From NCBI RefSeq assembly GCF_022376445.1, contig NW_025955403.1, forward strand, positions 1 to 30,572: DNA of 30,572 nt, given 5' to 3'. The notes below the pieces were generated by a model, which was given only the letters and a program-made list of their open reading frames with translations, had not been told where the DNA came from and made no database searches. How positions within the stretch are numbered: the first letter of the stretch is position 1; the number at the start of each line of letters is the position of its first letter. The position numbers and the translations under genes were made by a program. Positions 1 through 9,502 of the stretch are shown piece by piece. Source of the DNA: Fomitopsis serialis (lineage: Eukaryota; Basidiomycota; Agaricomycetes; Polyporales; Fomitopsidaceae).

Positions 1-1979
1 GGTCGACGAAAATGACAACACAGCCTAGATCATGGTAGCTGCGATAACCTGACTGCCGAAATTGCTGCTGCACAGTCACGGCGTTGCCCTGCCCAGCAAG
101 TCACCAAAGTATGTCACAGTGAGTAGGCAGACCATCAGGCTCGATCGCGTAAACTCAGTATTGACAGCGCTGAGAGCCACTGCTTCTGTCGCTTTAAGGT
201 TACCTGCTGCGCCGTTCGCGGCTCGCAACTCTACCGGCGGTGACCTCAAATTTTCGAGGCGTTAAACGCGCAGGCCCCGAAGGTATGTCCACCACTGGCA
301 ACATTTCAAGCAATATTTCCCTTCGCTGCTTATGGTCACCGAAAGATACATAATGGCAACGTGAACCCTGCTGACGAGTACGCTGACGTTGACGGAGGGT
401 GTCCTAATTCATCGACTACCGCGGGCTCCGAGTCGGCGCCGCCTTCGCCGCAGCCCTCCATTCCATCGATTATAGTAATAACACCACACCAGAACATCCG
501 CATCAACCTCGTAGACCGTACGCCGGGCGGCCGGCGCATACCCAATCCTCCGAACTCTACGCATCACCACCACGCGTCTGCTGCACTCGAGGCCATGAGG
601 AGTGCTACTAGACCTGCGCCTGGTACGGCAGACACCATCTGTTTCCGCTGACAATCATTCATTCTTCGAATGCATTGCAACTTATCGATGATCTCGAAGT
701 CTGTCAGACATGAGTGTTTCTATCACGGTTACGGTTTTCAGATGCACATGCGTTGAGTTTGATTTCCATATACCAACATCGCATCGCCTTTTGATTTGAG
801 CTCGTCGAACGCTCTGCATGTGTAAGCTGTACGAGAGCCAGCAACGAGTAGCATCTAACTATCAACGAAAGCGAGATATAAACTCAAGATGGGCCGGGGA
901 CATGATGGAACTAGTACGCACGTGATCAGAGTAGCTAAGTACACGGCTCGCATGTACGCGTTCGAACGAGGTACACCAAGGGTACACTCGATATACCAGA
1001 AGTCCCTCTACAGGACAGGTCGGGAGTCGGGTTCGGGAGTCGGGGACCCGAGCAACACTCTTACCATCTATTCCTGGTACCGTATCATGCTCACGAAGGG
1101 CTCACACAATCACGTCGCTATCCCCATCCGTTCACAACGATGCGATGCACTTCTATTTGATTGGGTTCGACAAAATATAGTATAGTAGCGTATAGTCTAG
1201 TGAGTTGCGATGGAGACGACGACAATGCCAGATGATCACGAAACGAAACACAGGGTCCACGATCTAGAGGAGACAGTCCGACGAATTAGGCAGCCCTCCG
1301 CGAGGGGCAGAGACGTGCGTAGAGTAAGGGATGGTCAAGAAGATCATGCGCAGCGCCCGGAGCGGTGCAGCTGAGATGGCCGCACGCACTGGGGCGATGC
1401 CAGCTCGGATGCCAGGCACGCGAAGAAGGGTGGAGGGACGTACTGCATGCAGACGCCGCCGCTGAAGAGGTAAACACCAGGGAGCACAACGAGAAGGGAA
1501 GAAGGACATGGTGGAGGAAACAATGGTTGCGCTGCCAATGCAGAAGGAAGGAGAAGGTCCAATGAGTACGGGAGACGCCAGAAGAACCAGTGACTATGCG
1601 ATTGGTCGTATGCTATTGTATATGTATCAGAGTTTGGGTTTGGGATGCGAACACGATGCAACGATGCAGATGAGGAAGGAGGAATTGCGAATGCGATGGA
1701 TGATGGATGATGAGTGGTGCGATGGGCCGGTGGATGTCTGACCGAATGGAGAAGGACGAACAAAATGCGGATGATTGGAGGAATATATACGAGTGATGCG
1801 TGCGTGGTCCGTGCTTGCTTGGGGGATAGAAGGAACAATGAACACACGAAGAAACAGGAACCATGAGGATAAGGAACAAGAGACGACGGGCCATCGCGCG
1901 GCCGCCGCTGCCACATACGCTCTGAAACAGGGCGCACGACCCTTCGCCGACCGGTCGGCGACGGCGAGGACAGGTACGT
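1..1979. other. Unassigned gene-poor stretch
   Basis: No gene is supported here. Open frames exist on both strands, but most begin at non-ATG codons and lack the G/C third-position bias of the recognised genes. The best ATG-initiated one is 889-1185 (98 codons), and it resembles no family I know. Around 1690-1715 there is a short GATGGAT-type microsatellite. Minus-strand frames between 1344 and 2028 may include the 3' untranslated part or alternative 3' exons of the gene at 1980-3425, but I could not find a splice chain that joins them. Confidence 0.4.
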
Positions 1980-3425
1980 CTAGGAACCGGACGTTGCACC
2001 TGCAAACGTCCGAGAATCCCCGCTGCACCGTAAGATTTTTAACTCTTCGAGAGGCAAGTCAGAAGTACGTCCAGCACAGAGTGGGGCACGACATACCTGG
2101 ACCACTTCACATATGCGCAGGGGGCGCACGCACAACAGCGATGCCGCGGCCCCTCGTCCGGCCCGCGTCCGCCCGCGCTCATACTCCAACTCCCATCCTC
2201 GAACCATCTCCTTCTCATCGAGCTCCTCACGTCCGTGCTCCGGCCCGCGACCCCGTTCCTCGCGGTAGTCCTCCTTCTCCAGCGACCGCTCCAGCTCTTC
2301 GTTGCTGAGAACAAGCGACGACCGCGTCCGGCCAAGCGTCATGACAGTCGGGCGGCTGCCCGCGCTCGACGTCCTGCGTGCGCGGAACATCCGTCCCGTG
2401 TCCGGGTAGGGCGAGCGCCCACGCGAGCGGTCGGGCCATTCGGCCTCCGCGACTTTGAGACACACGACGGGCTCTGCCGCGGTACGCAGGAGGTGCGTGG
2501 TGGAACGGCTGTGGGGAAACGCGGACGCAGAAGGCTGCGAGAGGACGGCGAGGAGGTCGCGGACGGTGTGCGAGAGGTGGCCGAAGGTGAGGGCAGCGCG
2601 GGCAACGTGGGAGGAGCGGGCGACGCGTGTGAGTCGAGAGGTAAGGGGACGGGTGAGGTGCTGCGAGCCGAGGCAGACGCGGAGTCGAAGGAGCGGTGGA
2701 ACGCAGAGGTGCGACCAGGGTCAGCAAAGCCGTCCTCGTCGTAGCGGCGTCGTCTGGCTGGACTGCCAGTGGGGCGTCGCAGGGCGACGTGGCGAACACG
2801 ATAGAAGAACACTCCGACGACACGGGCGAAGCGTACGCCGATGCCAGTGCTGAGGACTCAACAATCTCCCTGTTGTGGCTCGTGAGGTCCTCCGATGCTT
2901 CATCCACCAAATCACCGCCCGGACCCTGGCTATATGCGCGCTCATGCGTCCGCAGTGCCTGGGCGAGGAGACCGTGGCGTAGGGGCTGGCTGCAGTACAG
3001 TGCCTCGGCGTTGCGCTGAGCGCTGGAATTGCGGCGCGTCGGGCCGCATAGAGCCTTCTGCTGCTGGTGGCACTGCTGCGCGAGGAGGATGCTGGTGCGG
3101 CCTCGCTGTTGCAAGAACTGCGTATGCTGCGACCACTCGTCTTTGCGCGTGAGGATCTGGCCATGGCCTTGAAATGAGCACGGCGAGAACGAAAAGTCGA
3201 AGTTGAAGACGATATCCGGTGAGGGCTGCTCGCGAATGGGTGAGCTCGGGGTGGTCGCACGGCTTTTCGTCGCGGGATGGTGATGGGCATCGTGGGCGTG
3301 TAAGCCTCAGGTGTGGCGACGTTTTGAGGGGGCGATGGAGCGGCGGCGGCGGCGACGCTGGCAGACTGGTCGCGCTTGCTTTTGGAACGACGGAGGGAAG
3401 AGGGAAAGATCTTCCTCACGTCCAT
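1980..3425 (-). CDS. Unrecognised protein gene with coding signal spread over three frames
   Basis: I do not recognise this gene. The ATG at 3425 opens a serine/alanine-rich N-terminus (MDVRKIFPSSLRRSKSKRD, then an alanine run from GCC/GCG repeats). Good coding composition then moves to a second frame from about 3280 to 2740 (hydrophobic/aromatic PDIVFNFDFSF, then LTRKDEWSQHTQFLQQR). It returns to the first frame by about 2720-2097 (LSHTVRDLLAVL, LSNEELERSLEKEDY, then a Glu/Arg-rich stretch). A clear GTATGT donor after position 2097 with a CTGAC branch point gives a 54-nt intron (2043-2096) and a short last exon ending at 1980. The frame changes could be introns; a 35-nt GTGCGA..GCAG candidate lies near 3230-3270. 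They could also be indels in the DNA or the assembly. The charged C-terminal half is the most convincing part. Function is unknown. Confidence 0.4.
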
Positions 3426-4010
3426 CGGTAGTCTACTGCAGGATGAAGTGGTACAGCCGCAGTACAAGGCTGGTTATATGCGCACTCACAGTGGATAGTT
3501 TGCAGTCTTCCGTCTACCTCACGGTCTGCCAAAGAGTATCACTGCCAAGGGAGCTGCAGTTGCGAGATTCAAAGGGCAAACCCGCCCAGCTTTTGAAGGG
3601 TGGTGGTAGACTGGAATGACCGAATGGGTCGGTCCGCTACCCGGAGGGTACTCGAGTCTCAGGTGAGACTTGCGGTGCGTCAACGGGCCTGCGAGCAGGC
3701 TCGGAGAAGGTAGCGTCGGAGAGGCAGGCGCGGGTAGGTGGGGTTTCGAGGAAAGGTGTCTGGGCACGCTCCGCGGACAGACAAATTTTAAGAGTGCTGG
3801 ACAGCCCGGAGATGGGCGCGGGACGAGCGTCTGCACGCGAGAGAGGCTGGATGGGAACAACAATAGATGACAATTGGGCGCTGCGAGGTGCGGCTGGGAC
3901 TCAAGCGACCGTAGCTATGTGTGTTGTGTGCTCGCTCGGCGGTGGTGGGGGCAGGACGAGGAGAGCGACACGGAGGCCGTCGCCGTCACGGACGACCTGG
4001 AGTATATAAA
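3426..4010 (-). promoter_or_regulatory. Probable leader with 5' UTR intron and upstream TATA-like element
   Basis: Read on the minus strand, 3489-3436 is a textbook short intron: a GTGAGTGCG donor and a CCTGCAG acceptor, 54 nt, ending 10 bases before the ATG at 3425. Further upstream the strand is pyrimidine-rich, as is common in basidiomycete promoters. A TATATAAA element (4003-4010) reads as TATA-like in both directions. An open frame at 3637-3873 has no ATG and is probably leader. The intron call rests on splice consensus alone. Confidence 0.35.
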
Positions 4011-4073
4011 GGAAAAGAGGCGCCTGGGCGCGTACCCCGCACGCCGCCAGCGATTCCCACGCACCCGACGCTG

Positions 4074-4625
4074 ATGGTGGCGGCGTCCGGCGGCGCCTGT
4101 GCGCCCTTCCCGTCGACGTTGACTCGATTCATGGCACGCTTTGGGCACACCGCCCGGCGCGTCGTCGCCGTGCCTCCTTCTGCAGCTGGACCATGCGGCG
4201 TGCGCAATTGCGAGGCTGCCCGCCTGCCAACTCTGGTCAATCACCCCCTTCTCCGCCCTGCTCTGCGCACCATGTGTCTCACACTTCACGCTGTTGACCC
4301 GTGCCCACTTCCGCATCACATCGCGACGTCGCACACACATCGTGGGCCCATCTGTGACTCTGAGTCTGCGGTGAGCGCCCGGATTGCGGCGCCTTGCATC
4401 CATGAAACGCCACTCGTATGTGTATCCAGACAGGTTTGTCCTGTCTTCCGCGGGATGGATAGTGTCCGCACTTCCAACGCGCAATGCGATCGTGTCGGTC
4501 GTCCGCACCTGCCGAGGCCATCCTCGCAAGCTGACGTTGATGGAACATGTTGCCATCGCACTCTGGCACCGGGCCTCGACTCTACCACCTTCACAAAAGT
4601 GCTTTGCTTCACTCTGACACCTTGA
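4074..4625 (+). CDS. Doubtful ORF, 183 codons, downstream of a TATA-like box
   Basis: An ATG-initiated open frame of 183 codons starts 71 bp after the TATATAAA at 4003-4010. The predicted protein is rich in Pro, Arg, His and Cys, shows no domain I recognise, has no signal peptide or membrane segment, and its codon use is not clearly biased. The region is GC-rich, so long open frames also occur by chance in the other frames. I list it because of the promoter-like spacing, but it is more likely non-coding or the far promoter of the minus-strand gene at 1980-3425. Confidence 0.15.
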   Translation: MVAASGGACAPFPSTLTRFMARFGHTARRVVAVPPSAAGPCGVRNCEAARLPTLVNHPLLRPALRTMCLTLHAVDPCPLPHHIATSHTHRGPICDSESAVSARIAAPCIHETPLVCVSRQVCPVFRGMDSVRTSNAQCDRVGRPHLPRPSSQADVDGTCCHRTLAPGLDSTTFTKVLCFTLTP

Positions 4626-6600
4626 CACTGATGCGCTTCTAGAAACCCTGGCAGTGGCAATTTGGGCCACATCTGTTGATCCCCCCGCGGGCTGCGAAGT
4701 CCGTCGGGTTTTCCCCAGGGGCCGTCCACGAGCTGAAATGGTAACGGGGCTTCGAAGACATTGTTCGGCAGCAAATATAGCTCGCGCGCCGGTGAGCTAG
4801 GACGCTCCCGAGCAAAAAGAGCTGCACGACGTCGACGCGTCAGTCACCTCAGGTAAGATGATCCTCGTTAACAGCGACATGCACGAGCTCGTTGATAAAT
4901 TGCATGGCGAGCGAAGATGCCAGTGTCAACACATGGGAGTAAGTATACTAAATCGGCCTCCGGGACTCTGTACTGCGTACACTTCCGACGTCATCAACTC
5001 GTCCGTGATAGATGTGAACACTCCACCTTGTTGGCACAAGTGTGTGCTCGTCGATGGGCGGAGCACCCAATTCGATCATCCCGGTAGGCGACGAAGCGAG
5101 CACTGGCGCCCACTCACAGTGCGTCCGCTGGCAGCTGGAGGTTCACGGAAGTCAAACGGAAGTTGTATTCATTGTACTGCTAAATTTATCATCCTGGCTC
5201 ACAGTCGCATGACATTTATGGAGCCCGGAAGCTTGAATGATGAGTCCCACACAGTGACACACGTCGGGGAGATCAACTCGAAGGCCGCGACGCGTGTAGA
5301 TCCAAAACTCACGCGTCTGTCAGGTGACCGCGTTCGCTCGCTTCTCCTCGCACACGGCCCTGATATTCAAAATCGCTCGGAATCCGGTAATCGGCGTACC
5401 AATTGTTCCAATGTTGTTCCCCTCGTCACCGACGTCGTAAAGAGCTATTAATATGCTGCAGACGCAGAAATAGTACCGCTCATGTCCTCAACTCCTCCGT
5501 GTCCGGGACTTACAAAACGAATACATTACCCCGACATCGCACGCGTCATGTCCCGGGTACCGTACCAACTCTGGTAAGTACCACACTTGCAGCCCACTGT
5601 GGCTCCCGACTAACCAGGTTGCTCCAAAATGATCGAGCCTCGTTGAAATAAGCTATTGTTACCCGGTAAGCGGTGGCCGGTTGCTTCGCAGTCTTTTACC
5701 GTGTACGTCTTACAGCACGTTGTTCTTGTTGTTCTCCTTGTCCTCTCCTGCCGAACAATGGTCGTGGCCCATCTCCTAGGGAACATCTTACCGCAGCCTT
5801 CGAGAATCCACGCCGGCGGTTCTGAGAAGGGTCAGTAAGGAGACTCCCGGGTCAGAGTCTTAGAAGTGTTGTTCAACGACGATCGAACCATGCTTGTCAG
5901 ATATGTGACCTATGCATCCCGCTCCAAGACGAAGGGTTCTCATGACGTCGATGAGCTCTGCGAAACACAACGGCTACATACCACAAACTCCAGAGACTCT
6001 AGAGCTTCGCCAGATGGATGACCGGGACCACGCAATACGTAGTACGCATGATCTTGATTCTTTACCCGTCGACTCATCGAGGCTCGTTCCCCAGCTTGGT
6101 CGCGAGCTGTGTTACCATGAGATGCGACATGAGGTTGTCAATCAGCTGGTTCCACAACGTTGGGCTCCGTCCAACATGCGTATAGGAGCGGAGGTCGGAC
6201 CAGCTGTTTCGAGATCGCTAGATCGCTAGACCCCGAGCGTTGGTATCTGCGGGATGTTTCCATCTCGATGTTCACCTTATCGACGGATGTCCAGCGTGAG
6301 CTAGACCGAGATTTGTGGCCGAGGTCAGCCGGCAGAGGATGCCAATCGCTCGACGCGAAGGTCAGACAAGGGCCCGACGACCCCCGCCTATGCACGCGTT
6401 TTCGAGATGCTCTAACAATATGGAATTAGTAATCCAGAAAATGTACCGCTCAACCTGGGCCACCGTAGCTAAGGTCACGGCTGCCTGGCTCAGCCTGGCC
6501 CCTACATCCGGCGTGATACCATAGCAAACTCGCTTAGTCGCTGGACCCCGTAGCGCTATGTGTGTTTGAAAGACGCGGGGCCCGACGATTCGTTGTGGAC
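4626..6600. other. Long gene-poor stretch with no recognised product
   Basis: Almost 2 kb with no recognisable gene. The longest ATG frame is 4858-5451, given separately. Smaller frames (5656-5838, 5912-6229, 6160-6429) have random-looking composition. There is a small direct repeat GATCGCTA/GATCGCTA at about 6215-6230. A related CGCT(A/G)GACCCCG motif recurs near 6222 and 6538, which may be remnants of a decayed repeat. No terminal repeats, target-site duplications or transposase/reverse transcriptase motifs were seen. Confidence 0.4.
4858..5451 (+). CDS. Doubtful hypothetical ORF, 197 codons
   Basis: An uninterrupted ATG frame encodes 197 residues starting MILVNSDMHELVDKLHGERR. It contains several Cys and His residues but no zinc-binding spacing I can name, and no signal peptide or membrane helix. 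Third-position composition is neutral, unlike the neighbouring real genes. A GTAAGT donor-like site lies inside at about 4941, but no matching acceptor gives a better frame. I do not recognise it. It could be a chance frame, an orphan gene, or a relic of a decayed gene. Confidence 0.15.
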   Translation: MILVNSDMHELVDKLHGERRCQCQHMGVSILNRPPGLCTAYTSDVINSSVIDVNTPPCWHKCVLVDGRSTQFDHPGRRRSEHWRPLTVRPLAAGGSRKSNGSCIHCTAKFIILAHSRMTFMEPGSLNDESHTVTHVGEINSKAATRVDPKLTRLSGDRVRSLLLAHGPDIQNRSESGNRRTNCSNVVPLVTDVVKSY

Positions 6601-6885
6601 TTAGCTGTCAGAGAAGATCAATCGGCGGGATCGCTTGAGGGTGTTCTTCAAGCTATGGACTACAGAGCCTGCGTCCAGGCGTAGATTTGCACCTGAGATA
6701 CTAGGGTCAGAGCCAGGCAGCGACTCACTAGGAGGTGAGAACCCTGCGATCCTCAAGGTGGCTCCATCCTCGCTCGGCGCCGTCATCTTGGGTGTCATCA
6801 TCTGACTGAACGTGTATACCGGAAGTGTCTGTATCGCCCCCGAAAGCGGTGGGTTGATCATATGGAGTGAATACGCATGGTACAT
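6601..6885 (-). CDS. Small hypothetical ORF, 94 codons, just downstream of the HIG1-domain gene
   Basis: A true-ATG minus-strand frame (start MYHAYSLHMINPPLSGAIQ) runs 94 codons and ends KRSRRLIFSDS. It lies 30 bp downstream of the stop of the Rcf1-like gene on the same strand. Composition is protein-like (Ser, Pro, Gly, few stretches of Arg), but no domain is recognised and no intron signals are obvious. In a fungus an operon is not expected, so it would need its own promoter in a very short space. It may be no more than 3' UTR of the upstream gene, or a real orphan gene. Confidence 0.22.
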   Translation of the reverse strand: MYHAYSLHMINPPLSGAIQTLPVYTFSQMMTPKMTAPSEDGATLRIAGFSPPSESLPGSDPSISGANLRLDAGSVVHSLKNTLKRSRRLIFSDS

Positions 6886-6915
6886 TAATGGTCTCCTTTA
6901 ACCTGGCGAGAGAGC

Positions 6916-7608
6916 CTACGATCCTTTTCCTGAACCACCCAACCACGACCACCAGCCGCTGCTCTTTCCCGGCGCATCCGCCACCGGTGTCCGTACCTTG
7001 TCCGCACCCGCCGGAGCGGACGACAGCGTGTCCTGCGTAGCTGGTGCATGCACGTCAGCCGCACCCGCGGGCGCATTCGTCACCTCAGACGGTGTCGGCA
7101 GCTTCTGAGCCTCTGCAGCCTGCCTCGCCTGCGCCCCGCCGGCTGCGCCCTTCCCGCTGCCGAACATGCCTATCCACCTGCTCGACTTCCCGTTCATCTC
7201 GTCCTCCACCCGCTGCGCCTCCTCCGCCGCCTTCAGCCGTTCATGGAACTCCGCGCGCTCCTGCGCCGCCCTCTCGAGCACGGAGTCGTTCTCGGCCTGC
7301 GCGCGGGCCTCTTTCTGCTGCTTCGTCTGTCCGAGGGCGTAAGCCCCGATCGCAAGCGCGCCGACTGTGCCCGCTTGGAAGGCGACACGCGCCCGCATCC
7401 AGTAGTTCATCTTCAGCGACTCGCCCCGGCGCATCTTGACGAAGGACATGACGAGGGCCACGACGGTCGCGGCGGTCCCGATGGGCACGAACGGGTTCTC
7501 CTTGAACTTGCGCATGAACTTCCCGCCCCATGTCTCCTGGACTATGACGCCGTCTACGATGTAGAGGCCCGGATGGTCTGCGGTGTTTGCGAGAGGTCGC
7601 GAGCTCAT
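6916..7608 (-). CDS. RCF1: HIG1-domain respiratory supercomplex factor (Rcf1-like)
   Basis: Predicted 230-residue, intronless protein. Residues about 36-95 form a HIG1 hypoxia-induced domain: ENPFVPIG, a first membrane helix (about 43-58), a charged loop with KMRRGESLKMNYWMRARVAFQ, then a second helix (about 79-93). The R-x-R-x3-Q spacing in that loop matches the motif typical of Rcf1-type HIG1 proteins. Family members sit in the mitochondrial inner membrane and help assemble or tune cytochrome bc1-cytochrome oxidase supercomplexes. Residues about 94-138 are a strongly charged, probably coiled-coil segment. The last 90 residues are Ala/Gly/Pro-rich and carry the same KSS-x-W...GSGKG motif twice (141-154 and 215-229). 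The protein is longer than yeast Rcf1 (159 aa), and the tail accounts for the difference. The ATG at 7608 places the HIG1 domain at the usual distance from the N-terminus. Confidence 0.93.
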   Translation of the reverse strand: MSSRPLANTADHPGLYIVDGVIVQETWGGKFMRKFKENPFVPIGTAATVVALVMSFVKMRRGESLKMNYWMRARVAFQAGTVGALAIGAYALGQTKQQKEARAQAENDSVLERAAQERAEFHERLKAAEEAQRVEDEMNGKSSRWIGMFGSGKGAAGGAQARQAAEAQKLPTPSEVTNAPAGAADVHAPATQDTLSSAPAGADKVRTPVADAPGKSSGWWSWLGGSGKGS

Positions 7609-8065
7609 GATGATATGAGGGAGTTCAAGATCCCAGCGGTATTATGAAGGTAATTTCAGGACGTCGAGTGCGAAGGTGGTCGCTACTGTAGCTGGCCGCT
7701 AGTAGTCAACGTTTTGACTGTGCACAGAGCATGGTGAGAAGCGGTTCAGCCACCGGCCGATGACGGGGTGTTACGCGTGCGATCGGGATTCGTGACCGTG
7801 ACTTCAAGGGCGCTCCCACGACTCCATCAACCGTCCCCGTCACGGTCAAGCCACAGTTACTTATACGCTGCCGCCGCTAACTCGGACTCACAGTGCTATG
7901 ATACCAATACCCCCTTGCACTGGAACACTCACCACTACGCCACTCGAGCTTGTCTGCATTATAATAGGTACGTGCGTAGTTCACTCCCAGCGGTAACACT
8001 TCATCAATCCTCTTCAAAGATAGTTGAACGCAAATACTAGTAGCACTGTGCTCCGAGGTTGCGAC
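7609..8065. promoter_or_regulatory. Divergent intergenic region between the Rcf1-like gene and FB1
   Basis: 457 bp separate the two ATGs, which point away from each other, so both promoters must lie here. No clear TATA box is seen. A possible 5' UTR intron for FB1 begins at a GTACGT near 7969 and could end at CAAAG near 8019, but this is only a consensus match. No gene is supported inside. Confidence 0.4.
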
Positions 8066-9502
8066 ATGCACTTCCTGCAACTGGACGTCGATCTGGTGCT
8101 CACAATACTCTCGCATCTACCCCCTCCGGATGCGTTCCAGCTAGCCTTGACGTGCAAATCGCTTCACGAGGCGTCAATGCAGCGGCGGCTCTCTCACATC
8201 GCCGTATCCCAGACGTGGACAAGAGTGCGCCTCTACAAGTTCTGCAAGTACGTCGCGACGAGCGACCTCCGCCTGCGGTGTGTCACTGGTCTCTCGCTGT
8301 CGTTCTTCCCTCCTTCGCCTAGCGGCAAAACGACGGCTTACGACCTAGCGCCACTCTTTGCTTGGGTGATCCGGCGGATGACCCGCCTCGCGTACCTTCG
8401 GTGTACTCGACTAGGCCATGTCCTCAAAGCCGCCCCGTGTCTCGCGGATGCCATCGCCGAACATACAACCCTGACCCGGATTGAGTTCCGATCGTCAGAC
8501 GACGAGATGCTTCGTCTCCTCTCGCGCATGGAGAGTCGCCCGAGCTCGGTCTTCTGCAGTTTCGCGTCCACCGGCAACACCGGCCCCAGCGTGCCCATAT
8601 CTGAATTTCTAGGGAAGTTCTCCAAGTCGCTTGTTGCTCTCGAGCTCGCCTGTTCTCTGCCGCTCGTGTTGGAGAAGTGGCCGAGTACCGCTTCCTGGCG
8701 TTGTGGCTCCGTTCGCCACCTCACTTTGTCCCATAGCGTCATCAAGAAGTTGCCTATCATCGCTCGTACGTTCCCAAGAGTCAAGACGCTCCGCATCGTC
8801 TTCGCTTCTATCACGGATCCCCATGTCCCGGTGGAGTGGCCTACCATCGACTATCTCTCAACGACTTGCCCGGTCATGCTGTCGCACCCCGTCCGTCGGA
8901 TGTCTCTCCATGCGTCGGCGACCTGGAGCACAATATTGTATCCGGAGATGCTCTCGCGGTCTTCTCCTATTGTTTTGGCGTGCCAGGCGGACCCCCTTTC
9001 GATCAATTGTGTGGCGAGGTTTGCCCATTGTGTCAAATTCCTCCAGCTGTTTGTGCCCGACGTCCCCAACGCTCGTGGTTACGCGTACACGGATGACCTC
9101 CTGGTATGTCTTCATTCACTATGTGCGGGTATGCAATTCGTTCATGGCATCTCACCACAGAAAGTCTTACTCCCGAAGTTGACGTTCGTGCCGCTCGAGG
9201 GTATCACGCTCATGCTACGTCTGGACTTTGAGCTGGACGAGATGTCGTCGCACGTATATGCTGAAGCAATTGCAAGCTGCTGCCCCTCGGTGCGGTACGT
9301 CGGACTGACTGCGCACACCACAGATGCGGGCGCGGTGGTGGATCGGGAAGCTATCAACTACGTCTGGTACGAAGTCATCTCTCGAGGAGGACGAGGGGGT
9401 CCTAAACTGTCTGTGCTGTCGGAAGGTGAAGGTAAGAGTGTGTACGCTCGTCTACTCGACACCCATCACTGTCGGAGGAGCATCGAGATGCACACAAAGT
9501 GA
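8066..9502 (+). CDS. F-box protein FB1
   Basis: Two exons, 8066-9103 (346 codons) and 9161-9502, with a 57-nt GTATGT...CACAG intron in phase 0; about 459 residues. Residues about 6-42 are F-box-like: LDVDLVLTILSHLPPPDAF, then LALTCKSLHEASMQRRL, matching the L-x-x-D/E-V-x-x-x-I-L-x-x-L...TC-x-x-L pattern. The rest has leucine-rich, LRR-like repeats without zinc or kinase motifs. By family knowledge the F-box binds Skp1 in an SCF ubiquitin ligase and the C-terminal part picks the substrate, which is unknown here. The intron is a multiple of three and contains no stop, so it could be mistaken for coding sequence; the matching intron in FB2-FB5 supports it. The frame is open further upstream, but 8066 is the first ATG in it. 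It ends 731 bp before the FB2 ATG. Confidence 0.82.
   Translation: MHFLQLDVDLVLTILSHLPPPDAFQLALTCKSLHEASMQRRLSHIAVSQTWTRVRLYKFCKYVATSDLRLRCVTGLSLSFFPPSPSGKTTAYDLAPLFAWVIRRMTRLAYLRCTRLGHVLKAAPCLADAIAEHTTLTRIEFRSSDDEMLRLLSRMESRPSSVFCSFASTGNTGPSVPISEFLGKFSKSLVALELACSLPLVLEKWPSTASWRCGSVRHLTLSHSVIKKLPIIARTFPRVKTLRIVFASITDPHVPVEWPTIDYLSTTCPVMLSHPVRRMSLHASATWSTILYPEMLSRSSPIVLACQADPLSINCVARFAHCVKFLQLFVPDVPNARGYAYTDDLLVCLHSLCAGMQFVHGISPQKVLLPKLTFVPLEGITLMLRLDFELDEMSSHVYAEAIASCCPSVRYVGLTAHTTDAGAVVDREAINYVWYEVISRGGRGGPKLSVLSEGEGKSVYARLLDTHHCRRSIEMHTK

Noticed and set aside
1344..2028. Several long minus-strand frames (up to 197 codons) downstream of the unrecognised gene
   Set aside because: They begin mainly at non-ATG codons, overlap each other in all three frames and show no family resemblance; probably chance frames or 3' UTR.
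2339..2812. Ser/Pro-rich minus-strand frame of 157 codons
   Set aside because: It overlaps the better frame with LSHTVRDLLAVL and the Glu/Arg-rich segment; it looks like a compositional shadow, though a short part may be a true exon.
3519..3873. Minus-strand frames that look moderately protein-like upstream of the ATG at 3425
   Set aside because: They have no in-frame ATG (start codons are TTG) and cannot be joined in phase across the 3436-3489 intron; treated as leader.
4639..4761. Minus-strand frame with ENPTDFAARGG, vaguely like the NPAD motif of retroelement RNase H/integrase regions
   Set aside because: Only about 40 codons are open, no other polymerase or integrase motif is near, and no long terminal repeats flank it.
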